Source: an uncultured Pelagibacteraceae bacterium (lineage in GTDB: Bacteria > Pseudomonadota > Alphaproteobacteria > Pelagibacterales > Pelagibacteraceae). Taken from it: a DNA stretch of 64,000 nucleotides. This document shows positions 8,828-17,399 of the stretch, piece by piece. The position numbers and the translations under genes were made by a program. Where the stretch lies: the NCBI GenBank assembly GCA_902562205.1, contig CACESO010000002.1, positions 62,001 through 126,000 of the forward strand. The letters are read 5' to 3'. Under the pieces are notes generated by a model. That model was given only the letters and a program-made list of their open reading frames with translations, did not search any database and was not told where the DNA came from. How positions within the stretch are numbered: the first letter of the stretch is position 1; each line of letters opens with the position of its first letter.

Positions 8828-10168
8828 ATGAGTCAAAAACCTTCAATACCAAATTCGCTTAATGAACATTGGATGCCGTTTACATCCAATAAAGACTTTA
8901 AAGAAAGACCAAGATTAATTACAGAAGCAAAAGGTGTTTATTTAAAAAATCATGAAGGCAATACACAAATAGATGCAAGCTCTGGACTTTTTTGTAATCC
9001 ACTTGGCCATGGTCGAAAGGAAATTATAGATGCAATTACAAATCAATTAAAAACATTAGACTACGCACAACCCTTTCAACAAGGTTTTGGTGGATCTTTT
9101 GAATTAGCTACTAGAATTTCAAAACATACTCCAGGAAACTTAAATAGAATTTTTTATACAATTTGTGGATCAACTGCTGTTGAAACTGCAATTAAAATTA
9201 GTATTGCATATCATAAAGCAAGAGGTGAAGGACAGAGATTTAGATTTGTAGGAAGAGAAAGAGCTTACCATGGTATGAATATTGGAGCAACTTCTGTTGG
9301 TGGTATGATCAATAATGTTAAAGCATATGCAAGTGTTTTGATGCCAGGTGTAGTTCATATGAGACATACTCATTTAGATGAACATAAATTTGTTTCTGGT
9401 CAACCTGAAACAGGGGCAGAAATTGCAAATGACTTAGAGAGAATTTGTACAAACTTTGGTGCTGAAAATATTGCAGCATGTATCGTAGAGCCAATTGCTG
9501 GATCTACAGGAACACTTGTTCCACCAGTTGGATATTTACAAAGATTAAGAGAACTATGTGACAAACATAATATTCTTTTAATTTTTGATGAAGTAATTAC
9601 TGGATGGGGTAGAACAGGTTCGACTTTCGGTGCCCAAGAGTTCGGTGTTACTCCAGACATTATGACAATGGCAAAAGCTACAACAAATGGAATTGTTCCT
9701 TTTGGTGTAGTTGCATGTAAAGAAGAAATTTATGATGCAGTAATGGATAATTCTCCTAAAGGAGTTATCGAACTTTTCCATGGATATACTTATTCTGGAA
9801 TTCCAATATCTGTTGCAGCAGCTTTAGCAGTACAAGATATATTTGAAAAAGAAGATATTTTTAAAAGAGCAAAAGAATTAGCTCCTTATTTCCAAGAAGG
9901 TTTATTCTCATTAAAAGATATTGATGTTGTAGAAAACATAAGAGGATATGGAATGATGGGTGGTATCGACATTAAAATGGATACAAAACCAGGCAGAGCA
10001 GGACTTGCAACATTTAAACATTGTTACGATGCAGGTGTAAATTTCAAAGCTACTGGTGACTGTTTAATTATTGCACCAATGTTTATTTGTGAGAAAAAAC
10101 ATATTGATGAAATAATTGAGAAACTAAGAACTGGAATTACTAACTATAGTAAAAGTAAAAAGAATTAA
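8828..10168 (+). CDS. Omega-amino acid:pyruvate aminotransferase (taurine or beta-alanine)
   Basis: PLP-dependent class III aminotransferase, 446 residues, normal length. The N-terminus NEHWMPFTSNKDFK is typical of the beta-alanine/omega-amino acid:pyruvate branch. FDEVITGWGRTG holds the PLP-binding Asp and Lys283, in MAKATTNG, is the expected Schiff-base lysine. It would transfer an amino group from taurine or beta-alanine to pyruvate, giving alanine and sulfoacetaldehyde or malonate semialdehyde. Alanine dehydrogenase begins 8 bases downstream and would regenerate pyruvate and release ammonium; tauABC is divergent. That context favours taurine-pyruvate aminotransferase (Tpa), but sequence alone does not settle the substrate. 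Confidence 0.88.
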   Translation: MSQKPSIPNSLNEHWMPFTSNKDFKERPRLITEAKGVYLKNHEGNTQIDASSGLFCNPLGHGRKEIIDAITNQLKTLDYAQPFQQGFGGSFELATRISKHTPGNLNRIFYTICGSTAVETAIKISIAYHKARGEGQRFRFVGRERAYHGMNIGATSVGGMINNVKAYASVLMPGVVHMRHTHLDEHKFVSGQPETGAEIANDLERICTNFGAENIAACIVEPIAGSTGTLVPPVGYLQRLRELCDKHNILLIFDEVITGWGRTGSTFGAQEFGVTPDIMTMAKATTNGIVPFGVVACKEEIYDAVMDNSPKGVIELFHGYTYSGIPISVAAALAVQDIFEKEDIFKRAKELAPYFQEGLFSLKDIDVVENIRGYGMMGGIDIKMDTKPGRAGLATFKHCYDAGVNFKATGDCLIIAPMFICEKKHIDEIIEKLRTGITNYSKSKKN

Positions 10169-10176
10169 TTTTCTCT

Positions 10177-11295
10177 ATGAAAATTGGTGTTCCCAAAGAG
10201 ATAAAGCCTCAAGAAAATAGAATTGGATTAACTCCTGAAAGTGTAAAAACTTTAGTAGGTGAAGGCCATGAAGTTTTAGTTGAAAACAATGGTGGATTTG
10301 AAGCTGGTTTTGATAATGATCAATATACTAAAGCGGGTGCAAAAATTGCTAAGAAAGCTGGTGATATTTTTAATGATGCAGACATTATAGTTAAAGTTAA
10401 AGAGCCTCAAAAAGTTGAGGTAGATATGTTAAGAGAAAATCAAATTCTCTATACTTATCTTCATTTAGCTGCTGCAAAAGAACTTACTGAAGGATTGATT
10501 AAATCAAAAAGCATTAATATTGCTTACGAAACAGTTACAGATGATAATGGCAGACTTCCGTTACTTGCTCCAATGAGTGCGGTTGCTGGTCGTATGTCAG
10601 TTCAAGCTGGCGCACATTGTTTAGAAAAAAATCAAAAAGGTAGAGGTATTTTATTAGGTGGAGCACCAGGCGGTGAGCCAGCAAATGTATTAATTCTTGG
10701 TGGTGGAGTAGTAGGAGAAAACGCTGCAATTATTGCTACAGGCATGAGAGCTAAAGTTCACATAGTCGATAAGTCTGAAGAAAGATTAAAACAATTAGTT
10801 AAAATGTTTGGTGATAAAATTATTCCAGAACAAAGTGATAAAGTTGATTTAAATAAACTAGTTTCCGAAGCAGATTTATTAGTTGGAGGTGTTTTAATCC
10901 CTGGTGCAGAAGCTCCAAAATTAGTTACCAAAGATATGCTTAAATTGATGAAAAGAGGTTCAGTAATAGTGGATGTTGCAATTGATCAAGGAGGGTGCGT
11001 TGAAACAAGTAAACCAACTACTCATGGAGATCCAACATACATAGTAAATGATGTTGTTCATTATTGCGTTGCTAATATGCCTGGTGGAGTGCCTAGAACT
11101 TCTACATTTGCATTAAACAAAGCAACTCTCCCATACTTAGTGAAATTAGCAAATAAAGGTTATCAAAAAGCCTTAGGTGAAGATAAGAACTTTTTAGCAG
11201 GACTAAATGTTCATAAAGGACATGTGACTTATAAAGCTGTTGCAGATGTTTTTGGTCACGAATATGTTAGTGCAGGAGAAGCAATCAAAAATTAA
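10177..11295 (+). CDS. ald: Alanine dehydrogenase
   Basis: NAD-dependent oxidative deamination of L-alanine to pyruvate and ammonium; 372 residues, the usual size. The N-terminus MKIGVPKEIKPQENRIGLTP, the catalytic region AYETVTDDNGRLPLL, the Rossmann fingerprint LGGGVVGENAA near 173-183 and the closing VAYKA-type segment (VTYKAVADVFG) are all typical. It follows the omega-aminotransferase by 8 bases and precedes the flavoprotein by 4, so the three are one operon. The pairing with an alanine-forming transaminase is a known design for taurine breakdown: alanine is recycled to pyruvate while nitrogen is released. Confidence 0.95.
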   Translation: MKIGVPKEIKPQENRIGLTPESVKTLVGEGHEVLVENNGGFEAGFDNDQYTKAGAKIAKKAGDIFNDADIIVKVKEPQKVEVDMLRENQILYTYLHLAAAKELTEGLIKSKSINIAYETVTDDNGRLPLLAPMSAVAGRMSVQAGAHCLEKNQKGRGILLGGAPGGEPANVLILGGGVVGENAAIIATGMRAKVHIVDKSEERLKQLVKMFGDKIIPEQSDKVDLNKLVSEADLLVGGVLIPGAEAPKLVTKDMLKLMKRGSVIVDVAIDQGGCVETSKPTTHGDPTYIVNDVVHYCVANMPGGVPRTSTFALNKATLPYLVKLANKGYQKALGEDKNFLAGLNVHKGHVTYKAVADVFGHEYVSAGEAIKN

Positions 11296-11299
11296 TTAG

Positions 11300-13744
11300 A
11301 TGAGTAAAAAAATACCTAGTAGCACAAAAGTTGTTGTTATTGGTGGTGGGGTTGTAGGATGCTCTTGTGCTTATCATTTAGTAAAGTTTGGATGGAAAGA
11401 TGTTATCCTTTTAGAAAGAGACAAACTAACTTCAGGAACTACTTGGCATGCTGCAGGATTAGTCAGTCAACTAGGACCCTCTGCAACAATTACAAAAATT
11501 AGAAAATACTCTTTAGATTTATATAAAGAACTTGAAAAGAAAGTAGATCATTCTGCAGGACTTCGTCTAAATGGCGCAATGTCAATTGCTCAAGAACAGG
11601 GAAGATGGCAAGAATTAAAAAGACAAGCAACAACTGCTCAACTTTTTGATGTTGATGTACAAATTTTAAATAAAGATCAAATCAAAGAAAAAGTTCCATT
11701 AATAAAAAATGATGATTTACTTGGAGGTATTTTAATGCCAGGTGATGGTTCAGGAGATCCATCTGGAATTACTCAATTACTTGCTAAAGCTGCAAGAGCA
11801 GAAGGTGCAAAAATTTTTGAAGACTCGCCTGTTGAAGATATTTTAGTTAAAAATAAAAGAATAGAAGGTGTAGTTGTTAATGGAGAAAAAATCGAATGTG
11901 AATATATTGTTTTAGCAACAGGAATGTGGTCAAGACAAATTGGTGAAAAATTAGGTGTAAGTATTCCATTATATCCAGCTGAACATTTTTATGTAATTAC
12001 TGAACCAATAAAAGAAGTCCCAAAAGATTTACCGGTAATAAGAGATTTTGATAGTAGAACTTATTTCAAAGAAGATGCTGGAAAATTACTTTTGGGAATA
12101 TTTGAAGGAAAATCTATTCCAGCATTTGATAAAACTAATAAAGTGCCTGAAGATTTTTCTTTTGGTGAATTTCCAGAAAATCTTGAACATTTTGAACCTT
12201 ATTTAAATGCATGCATGAAAAGATTTCCTATTTTAGAAAAAACAGGAATAAGAAAGTTTTTTGCAGGACCAGAATCTTTTACACCTGATACAAATACTTT
12301 ATTAGGTGAAGTACCTGAAGTTAAAAACTTTTTTGTTTGTTGTGGTTTAAATAGTATTGGAATAGCAAGTGCTGGAGGTGTTGGTAAAGTTACAGCTGAA
12401 TGGATGATGAACGGTCATATTAATGAAGATATTTTTAGTTATGACATTAAAAGATTTCAAAAATTTCACTCTGGTATTAATTTTATTAAAGAAAGAGTTA
12501 CAGAAACACTTGGTGATTTATATGGAATGCACTGGCCGTATAAACAACATAAAACTTCAAGAAATGTAATTACACTTCCTTATCATGATAGATTAAAAGA
12601 TCATGGCGCATGTTTTGGAGTTTCTGGTGGCTATGAAAGACCTATGTGGTTTTCAAAAGATGAAAAAAATAAAGATTACAAATATAGTTATAATTACCAA
12701 AACTGGTATCCAAATGCAGAGTTTGAAACAAAAAATGCAAGATCAAATGTAGGTTTATTTGAACTATCTCCATTTTCAAAATTTGATTTAATAGGAGAAA
12801 AAGTTCATGAAGAGCTTCAAATTTTATGTACAGCTAATATTCCAAACGAACCTGGTAAAATTAAATATACACAAATGTTAAATTCAGATGGCGGAATTGA
12901 GACTGATTTAACTGTTATTTGTATTGATAAGAATTATTTTAGAATTGTTTCTTCAGCTGCAAATAGAGAACACGATAAATTTCATATTTTAAAGCATATT
13001 TCTAAAGATGTGAAATTAACTGATGTAACAGAGGATTATTGTTGTCTTGGTTTATTTGGACCAAAAAGTAGAGATATGATTTCTTCAATAAGTTCTGACG
13101 ATTTCTCAAATGAAAACTTTAAATTTGCTACAGCTAAATTTGTTAAAATAAATGATGTAGAAGTATGGGCTCAAAGAATTTCATATGTAGGAGAATTAGG
13201 CTTTGAACTTTATGTAAAAAAAGAAAATGCTTTAAAACTTTTTGATATTTTAATGGATAAAGGAAAAACTTATAAAATTTCCCTTTGTGGAATGCATGCA
13301 ATGGATATTATGAGGATGGAAAGTGGTTATTTACATTGGGGCCATGATATTTCACCTGAAGAAAACCAATTTGAGGCAGGTTTAAACTTTGCTGTTAGTT
13401 TTAAAAAGAATATAAATTTCATTGGAAGAGCTGCTTTGGAAAAAAAACGTGACAAAAAGGACCATAAGAAATTTAAAATGCTCATTTTGAACCATTCTAA
13501 AGAAGGAGCACCTCTTCTGCTTCACGACGAGCCGATCTATTTAAAAGATAAGATTGTGGGTCGTACAACTTCTGGCTGTTACTCTTTTAATTACAACAAA
13601 AATTTAGCATTTGGCTACATTAATTCAGGCTTAACAAGCGACCAGATAGACAAAGAAGCCTTTGAGATAGAGGTTGAGAAAAAAAAATACCCAGCATCTG
13701 TGATCACCCGACCGCTTAATGATAAAAAACTCAGCTCTTTGTAG
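11300..13744 (+). CDS. FAD-dependent oxidoreductase with GcvT domain (dimethylglycine dehydrogenase-like)
   Basis: An 814-residue two-part enzyme. Residues ~1-400 form a DAO-type flavin domain with the dinucleotide motif VVVIGGGVVGCSCAYHL and the covalent-flavin-type segment TSGTTWHAAGLV, whose His is the usual FAD attachment residue. Residues ~430-800 are a GcvT-like folate-binding domain with GYLHWGHDISPEENQFEAGL. Members oxidatively remove a methyl group from dimethylglycine, sarcosine or related N-methyl compounds and pass the carbon to tetrahydrofolate. It follows ald by 4 bases and is the last gene of that operon. The precise substrate is unknown. Confidence 0.85.
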   Translation: MSKKIPSSTKVVVIGGGVVGCSCAYHLVKFGWKDVILLERDKLTSGTTWHAAGLVSQLGPSATITKIRKYSLDLYKELEKKVDHSAGLRLNGAMSIAQEQGRWQELKRQATTAQLFDVDVQILNKDQIKEKVPLIKNDDLLGGILMPGDGSGDPSGITQLLAKAARAEGAKIFEDSPVEDILVKNKRIEGVVVNGEKIECEYIVLATGMWSRQIGEKLGVSIPLYPAEHFYVITEPIKEVPKDLPVIRDFDSRTYFKEDAGKLLLGIFEGKSIPAFDKTNKVPEDFSFGEFPENLEHFEPYLNACMKRFPILEKTGIRKFFAGPESFTPDTNTLLGEVPEVKNFFVCCGLNSIGIASAGGVGKVTAEWMMNGHINEDIFSYDIKRFQKFHSGINFIKERVTETLGDLYGMHWPYKQHKTSRNVITLPYHDRLKDHGACFGVSGGYERPMWFSKDEKNKDYKYSYNYQNWYPNAEFETKNARSNVGLFELSPFSKFDLIGEKVHEELQILCTANIPNEPGKIKYTQMLNSDGGIETDLTVICIDKNYFRIVSSAANREHDKFHILKHISKDVKLTDVTEDYCCLGLFGPKSRDMISSISSDDFSNENFKFATAKFVKINDVEVWAQRISYVGELGFELYVKKENALKLFDILMDKGKTYKISLCGMHAMDIMRMESGYLHWGHDISPEENQFEAGLNFAVSFKKNINFIGRAALEKKRDKKDHKKFKMLILNHSKEGAPLLLHDEPIYLKDKIVGRTTSGCYSFNYNKNLAFGYINSGLTSDQIDKEAFEIEVEKKKYPASVITRPLNDKKLSSL

Positions 13745-13747
13745 GAC

Positions 13748-13788
13748 CATTTTGAACGGGGCCTGAAAATTTGTAACTCATTTTGAAC
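13748..13788. repeat. Direct repeat CATTTTGAAC, 31 bp apart
   Basis: CATTTTGAAC occurs at 13748-13757 and 13779-13788, exactly 31 bp start to start, in the 90-base gap before the small gene at 13835. A third copy is inside the end of the upstream gene at 13483-13492. The spacing of about three helical turns would suit a protein binding one face of the DNA, but function is unproven. Confidence 0.4.
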
Positions 13789-13834
13789 AACACTTTTCTT
13801 GAAAAACCGAATCGGGTGGTGTTAAATACAATCT

Positions 13835-14023
13835 ATGAGTGGGGAAACATCAAGTTACGATCAACAAGTAGAGCTTAAAAAAACGCCAAATATTAAAGTT
13901 GATATCAATGATTTACTATCAAGAGTAAGAGACGAGAAGAAAAAAGAAAGAAAAGAAAATCTTTTATTTCTAGGTTTAATTGGTTCAGTGATAGTGATAA
14001 CTGGTATTATTGCGTCTCTTTAA
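13835..14023 (+). CDS. Small single-span membrane protein, unknown function
   Basis: A 62-residue protein that I do not recognise. The first ~45 residues are polar and charged (DINDLLSRVRDEKKKERKEN), and the last ~18 are a hydrophobic span (LLFLGLIGSVIVITGIIASL), so it should be a tail-anchored inner-membrane protein with a cytoplasmic head. The ATG at 13835 has no strong Shine-Dalgarno. It converges on the dual-HTH regulator, with which it shares 4 bases at the 3' ends. The amphipathic charged segment followed by a clean span makes a real gene likely. Confidence 0.6.
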   Translation: MSGETSSYDQQVELKKTPNIKVDINDLLSRVRDEKKKERKENLLFLGLIGSVIVITGIIASL

Positions 14024-15042
14024 TTAAATACGATAGTATTCAATATTTTTGTTAACATTCTAATAAATCTTTCTTCATTTATTTTATTAATATCGCGAAC
14101 TGTTTTTAAAGTTACATCTTTTTCAATAGTATTTGTATCCAATTTTGGCAACCCAAATAAAAGATAAAGATTATTTTTATCTTTTTTAAGCAATTTTCTT
14201 TTAATCAAGGTATTTAATTTTCTGAGAGCTGTAGGTCTTGGTATTCCTGATAACTCAGATATGGTCATTGCATTTAAACCTTGGTTTCCCCAATTGTTAA
14301 GTTTTTCAATAAAATTATCTGCTGTTAATTCTGGACTTATATTTTCTTTAAAACCTTTATTCATTACAAGATTTTGATTATAAGCACATTGAGCCCAGAT
14401 AGCCCAAGTCTCTATATCTCCAAAAAATTTTTTCCAACCTACAATAGTTGGTATTTGAAATTCAAAAAAGATAGTCCAAATTTGTGTAAAATTATCTCTT
14501 ATTTTTTTATCTAAAACAGAGTTATCAACTTTTTTGTCTAAATAACCTGCTTGACTTAAAAAATCTGTAAATCTTGAAAGTAATCTTGCCATGTTTCGTA
14601 TTGAATCTTTTGGTTTTTGGTACTCTTGGCCTTTACGATTTATCATTATTTTTTTTTTATCTTTTTTAATAGCCCCATCTCTTTCCATTTCTAAAATTTT
14701 TCTTCTAGTTGTTTCTTTAGAAATTAGTAATTCTCTTGATAAATCAATTACATTTATTTTTTGTATTTCGTAAGTCTCTTTTGCATAAAACTCATCAAAT
14801 GAATTTTTGATTTGATAGTCCCTATATGCTTTAAAAGTTTTTTGTACTAAATGAATTAAGATTAAATACTTATCAAAGTCTTTAAATCTATTATAAGCAG
14901 CAAGAAGCCATTGCTGTTGGAAATAAAATCTTTCTGTAACGATATAATTAAAATTTTTGTGATAGACGGATTTAACTTGTTCTTCTTGAATTTGATCTGA
15001 AAATTTTAACTCCCTTAAAGACATTTTATATAGTTTACGCAA
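14020..15042 (-). CDS. Putative transcriptional regulator with two winged-helix domains
   Basis: A 340-residue protein with no family name I can give. Two helix-turn-helix-like regions stand out: residues ~97-138 (VIDLSRELLISKETTRRKIL, then a basic wing) and ~258-297 (TISELSGIPRPTALRKLNTL, then RKLLKKDKNNLYLL). Both have the MarR/Rrf2-like pattern of a recognition helix followed by a basic beta wing. The region between and before them is helical and aromatic-rich. It lies between the amine/sulfonate genes and the second BASS transporter, which it faces divergently across 92 bases, so it may regulate that transporter or the cluster. MSLREL at 15024 is an alternative start. Confidence 0.6.
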   Translation of the reverse strand: MRKLYKMSLRELKFSDQIQEEQVKSVYHKNFNYIVTERFYFQQQWLLAAYNRFKDFDKYLILIHLVQKTFKAYRDYQIKNSFDEFYAKETYEIQKINVIDLSRELLISKETTRRKILEMERDGAIKKDKKKIMINRKGQEYQKPKDSIRNMARLLSRFTDFLSQAGYLDKKVDNSVLDKKIRDNFTQIWTIFFEFQIPTIVGWKKFFGDIETWAIWAQCAYNQNLVMNKGFKENISPELTADNFIEKLNNWGNQGLNAMTISELSGIPRPTALRKLNTLIKRKLLKKDKNNLYLLFGLPKLDTNTIEKDVTLKTVRDINKINEERFIRMLTKILNTIVFN

Positions 15043-15134
15043 ATAATCTTAAATTTTATGATTTAGCAACCCCAAAATGAACAAAAATGCCTTGAATTTT
15101 ATTTTTTTTCCTTCATAAAGCTCATGAGGGAATT

Positions 15135-15989
15135 GTGGAATTTGTAAAAACCGTTGGACCACTTGGCATGATTTTTATCATGTTTTCTTTGGGTCTTAAT
15201 TTATCTTATAAAGATTTCTTTGAGGTATTAAAAAAACCGAGAAATCTAATTATTGCACTTATATGTCAAATGATAATGCTGCCATTAATTGGAATTATCA
15301 TTATTTCCTTTTTTCCAATGCAGGCTGAGTTTCAACTTGGGGTATTCTTGTTATTAATCTTACCTTCTGCAGTAATGTCAAATTATGCAACAAAACTTGT
15401 TAAAGGAAATGTAGCTTTATCAATAACCATTACCTCAATTTGTGGATTAATATCATTCATAACTATCCCGATGTTTTTGAAGATATATGCTGCATTCTTT
15501 TCATCAGTAGAATTTGATCTGAATCTTTTAAAATTTTCTGTTAGAATGTTTTTATTTATAGCTTTACCAACATTTGTCGGAATTCTTGTTAGGGGAAATT
15601 TTAAAAGATTTTCTGAGCAAAACAATTTAAAATTTGATAGAGCAGCTTTAGCATTATTTATTATCATCTTGTTAGTTGCAATATTTACTGAACAAGGAAA
15701 TTTAGGTGGTTATTTTGCGGACGCAGGAGCAATTGCTTTTGTAGTAATTATTTCAGTTTTGACATCTGTTTATATAATAACAAGTTACACTTTGAGGGAT
15801 GTAAAGGTAAAAAGAACTATTATGATTGAAGCTATGTTGCAAAATGGTGCAATGGGCTTTATCGTTGGAGCTCAATTATTTCATGAGATTGAATATATTA
15901 CACCGATAGCAATTTATGCTTTGATACAATACGTTGCTTTAATGTTTTATATTGGTAATATAAACATTAATAAAATCACTTCGAAATAA
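15135..15989 (+). CDS. BASS-family (bile acid:Na+ symporter-type) transporter, second copy
   Basis: A 284-residue membrane carrier with about nine spans, the same length as the copy at 2021 and clearly related (both carry FIMFSLGLNL/IMLGLGLGLKL-type openings, P-S/G-x-x-x-SNxxTK in the third to fourth span region, and an LQNGxxxF motif near the C-terminus). The start is GTG at 15135 with GAGG 7 bases upstream. It is divergent from the dual-HTH regulator. Family members are sodium-coupled organic anion carriers; here the substrate is unknown. The two copies have diverged widely, so distinct substrates are likely. Confidence 0.82.
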   Translation: MEFVKTVGPLGMIFIMFSLGLNLSYKDFFEVLKKPRNLIIALICQMIMLPLIGIIIISFFPMQAEFQLGVFLLLILPSAVMSNYATKLVKGNVALSITITSICGLISFITIPMFLKIYAAFFSSVEFDLNLLKFSVRMFLFIALPTFVGILVRGNFKRFSEQNNLKFDRAALALFIIILLVAIFTEQGNLGGYFADAGAIAFVVIISVLTSVYIITSYTLRDVKVKRTIMIEAMLQNGAMGFIVGAQLFHEIEYITPIAIYALIQYVALMFYIGNININKITSK

Positions 15990-16030
15990 TTTAATTTTAC
16001 TATTAAATATTAAAATTCCTGATAAATTTA

Positions 16031-16069
16031 AATAATCAAAATATGTAGCTGTTTTTTACTTTGATTATT
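16031..16069. terminator. Hairpin between convergent genes
   Basis: A perfect 10-bp inverted repeat (AATAATCAAA at 16031-16040 and its complement at 16060-16069, 19-base loop) lies just after the BASS gene and overlaps the stop region of the convergent methyltransferase. The T-rich run after it on the plus strand suggests a bidirectional stop signal, but the stem is AT-rich and weak. Confidence 0.35.
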
Positions 16070-17171
16070 CTTTTATCTTAAAACCTAGAGCTAACATATT
16101 AGAAGGAAATATAATTTTTTCTTTGAATATATTTTCCCAATTATTTGGTATCTTATAATCTCCATTATTATAATTAAGTGTATTTTTTTTCATAAAAACA
16201 TTTCTACTATAAGGAACGTGAGTTTTATTCCAGATACTAAAATAAAAATTTTTTGAAATATTATTAAATAATTTGAAGTAATATTGTATAGTAGATTTAT
16301 CCATTTCATGCATACAATCTATTGCCAAAATCAGGTCTAAGCTTTTCTTATTTAATATTTCTAACTGATGTGGAAAAATAAAAGCAATATCACTATTTTC
16401 AATTTTTTCCTCTAATTTGGTTTTATCGTTTTCATCAATCAATAAAGAAATCTTTTTATTAGGGAATGCCAATTTAAGTCTTTTGTAGGAAATATATATT
16501 GCTGGAGCTATATCACAAATAATAAATTTTAAATTCTTTTCTATTGAAAGGATAGCTTCACACGTTCTTCCTGAGCCAGCACCAATTTCAAGTATCTTAT
16601 TTAATTTTGTAATATCAAATGCTTTACGTATTTTTCCATAATCCATTAAAGAAACAATCTTATCTGTAGTTACATTAATATCTTCTATTTTAATGTGAGG
16701 ATCATTAAACTCCAAATATGTATTGTCCTTTAGTTTGTTTAAATATTGAAAATTATTAGTTTTTTTAAGATTATAAAAAAGTAAATAACAAAGGTAGTTA
16801 TAACTTATGCTCTCCTCAAGAGTAAATCCATCTTGTTTTTTAAACATTTCTATGCTGTCGATCTTAAAAGGGGTGTCTTTTAAATTATTAATAGTTTCAT
16901 CGAACCACTCATCATGAAAAATTTTTGTAAAAGTGTAATAGTTTCTTGCTATCGTAGAACCGTATTTTTTTATTCCAAACATAGAAAGAGATTTATAGTT
17001 ATTTATATTTAGAACATGCCAATAATTAGAAACAAGTTTGTACGATTTAGATTTAATAAAATTATTAGTAATATATCGAAGATCATCATCTATGTCTTTT
17101 GAATTTTCTATTTTTTTCCAATACTTATCAAATCTTTTTGGAAAAAGTCTATTTATGAATTTAATTTTCAT
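16065..17171 (-). CDS. Putative sugar O-methyltransferase
   Basis: A 368-residue protein with a class I SAM-dependent methyltransferase core: ILEIGAGSGRTCEAIL near 196-211 is motif I, and ICDIAPAIYISYKRL and LDLILAIDCMHEMD follow in the right order. The N-terminal ~130 residues match the layout of the putative sugar O-methyltransferase family found in surface-polysaccharide loci. It is very rich in Lys, Asn and Ile, as is the rest of the island. It stands alone, before a tRNA-Met and the deoxysugar genes, which suggests it methylates a glycan residue. The acceptor is unknown. Confidence 0.65.
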   Translation of the reverse strand: MKIKFINRLFPKRFDKYWKKIENSKDIDDDLRYITNNFIKSKSYKLVSNYWHVLNINNYKSLSMFGIKKYGSTIARNYYTFTKIFHDEWFDETINNLKDTPFKIDSIEMFKKQDGFTLEESISYNYLCYLLFYNLKKTNNFQYLNKLKDNTYLEFNDPHIKIEDINVTTDKIVSLMDYGKIRKAFDITKLNKILEIGAGSGRTCEAILSIEKNLKFIICDIAPAIYISYKRLKLAFPNKKISLLIDENDKTKLEEKIENSDIAFIFPHQLEILNKKSLDLILAIDCMHEMDKSTIQYYFKLFNNISKNFYFSIWNKTHVPYSRNVFMKKNTLNYNNGDYKIPNNWENIFKEKIIFPSNMLALGFKIKE

Positions 17172-17308
17172 ATCTTAACGTATTTATAAATCTTGACTCA
17201 CTAAAAATATATATATTTTAACTCACATATGACACAATAAAAGGAAAAAGCAGACAAATTCTTGATTGCACAAAAATAAAAAGTATTATAGATCAACAAA
17301 AACTTTGT

Positions 17309-17385
17309 GGCGGGGTAGCTCAGTTGGTTAGAGCGCGGGACTCATAAGCCCGAGGTCAGTGGTTCGATCCCACTTCCCGCTACCA
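17309..17385 (+). tRNA. tRNA-Met (anticodon CAT)
   Basis: A 77-base cloverleaf with encoded CCA. The acceptor arm GGCGGGG pairs with TCCCGCT (G-U at the first and last pairs); the D arm is GCTC/GAGC; the anticodon loop is CTCATAA with CAT; the T arm is AGTGG/CCACT around TTCGATC. The last anticodon-stem pair is an A-G mismatch rather than the usual A-T. Sequence style fits elongator methionine tRNA; an isoleucine-CAT tRNA is less likely. It sits inside the hypervariable sugar island and may be its anchor. Confidence 0.93.
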
Positions 17386-17399
17386 TAATGTTTGCTTTG

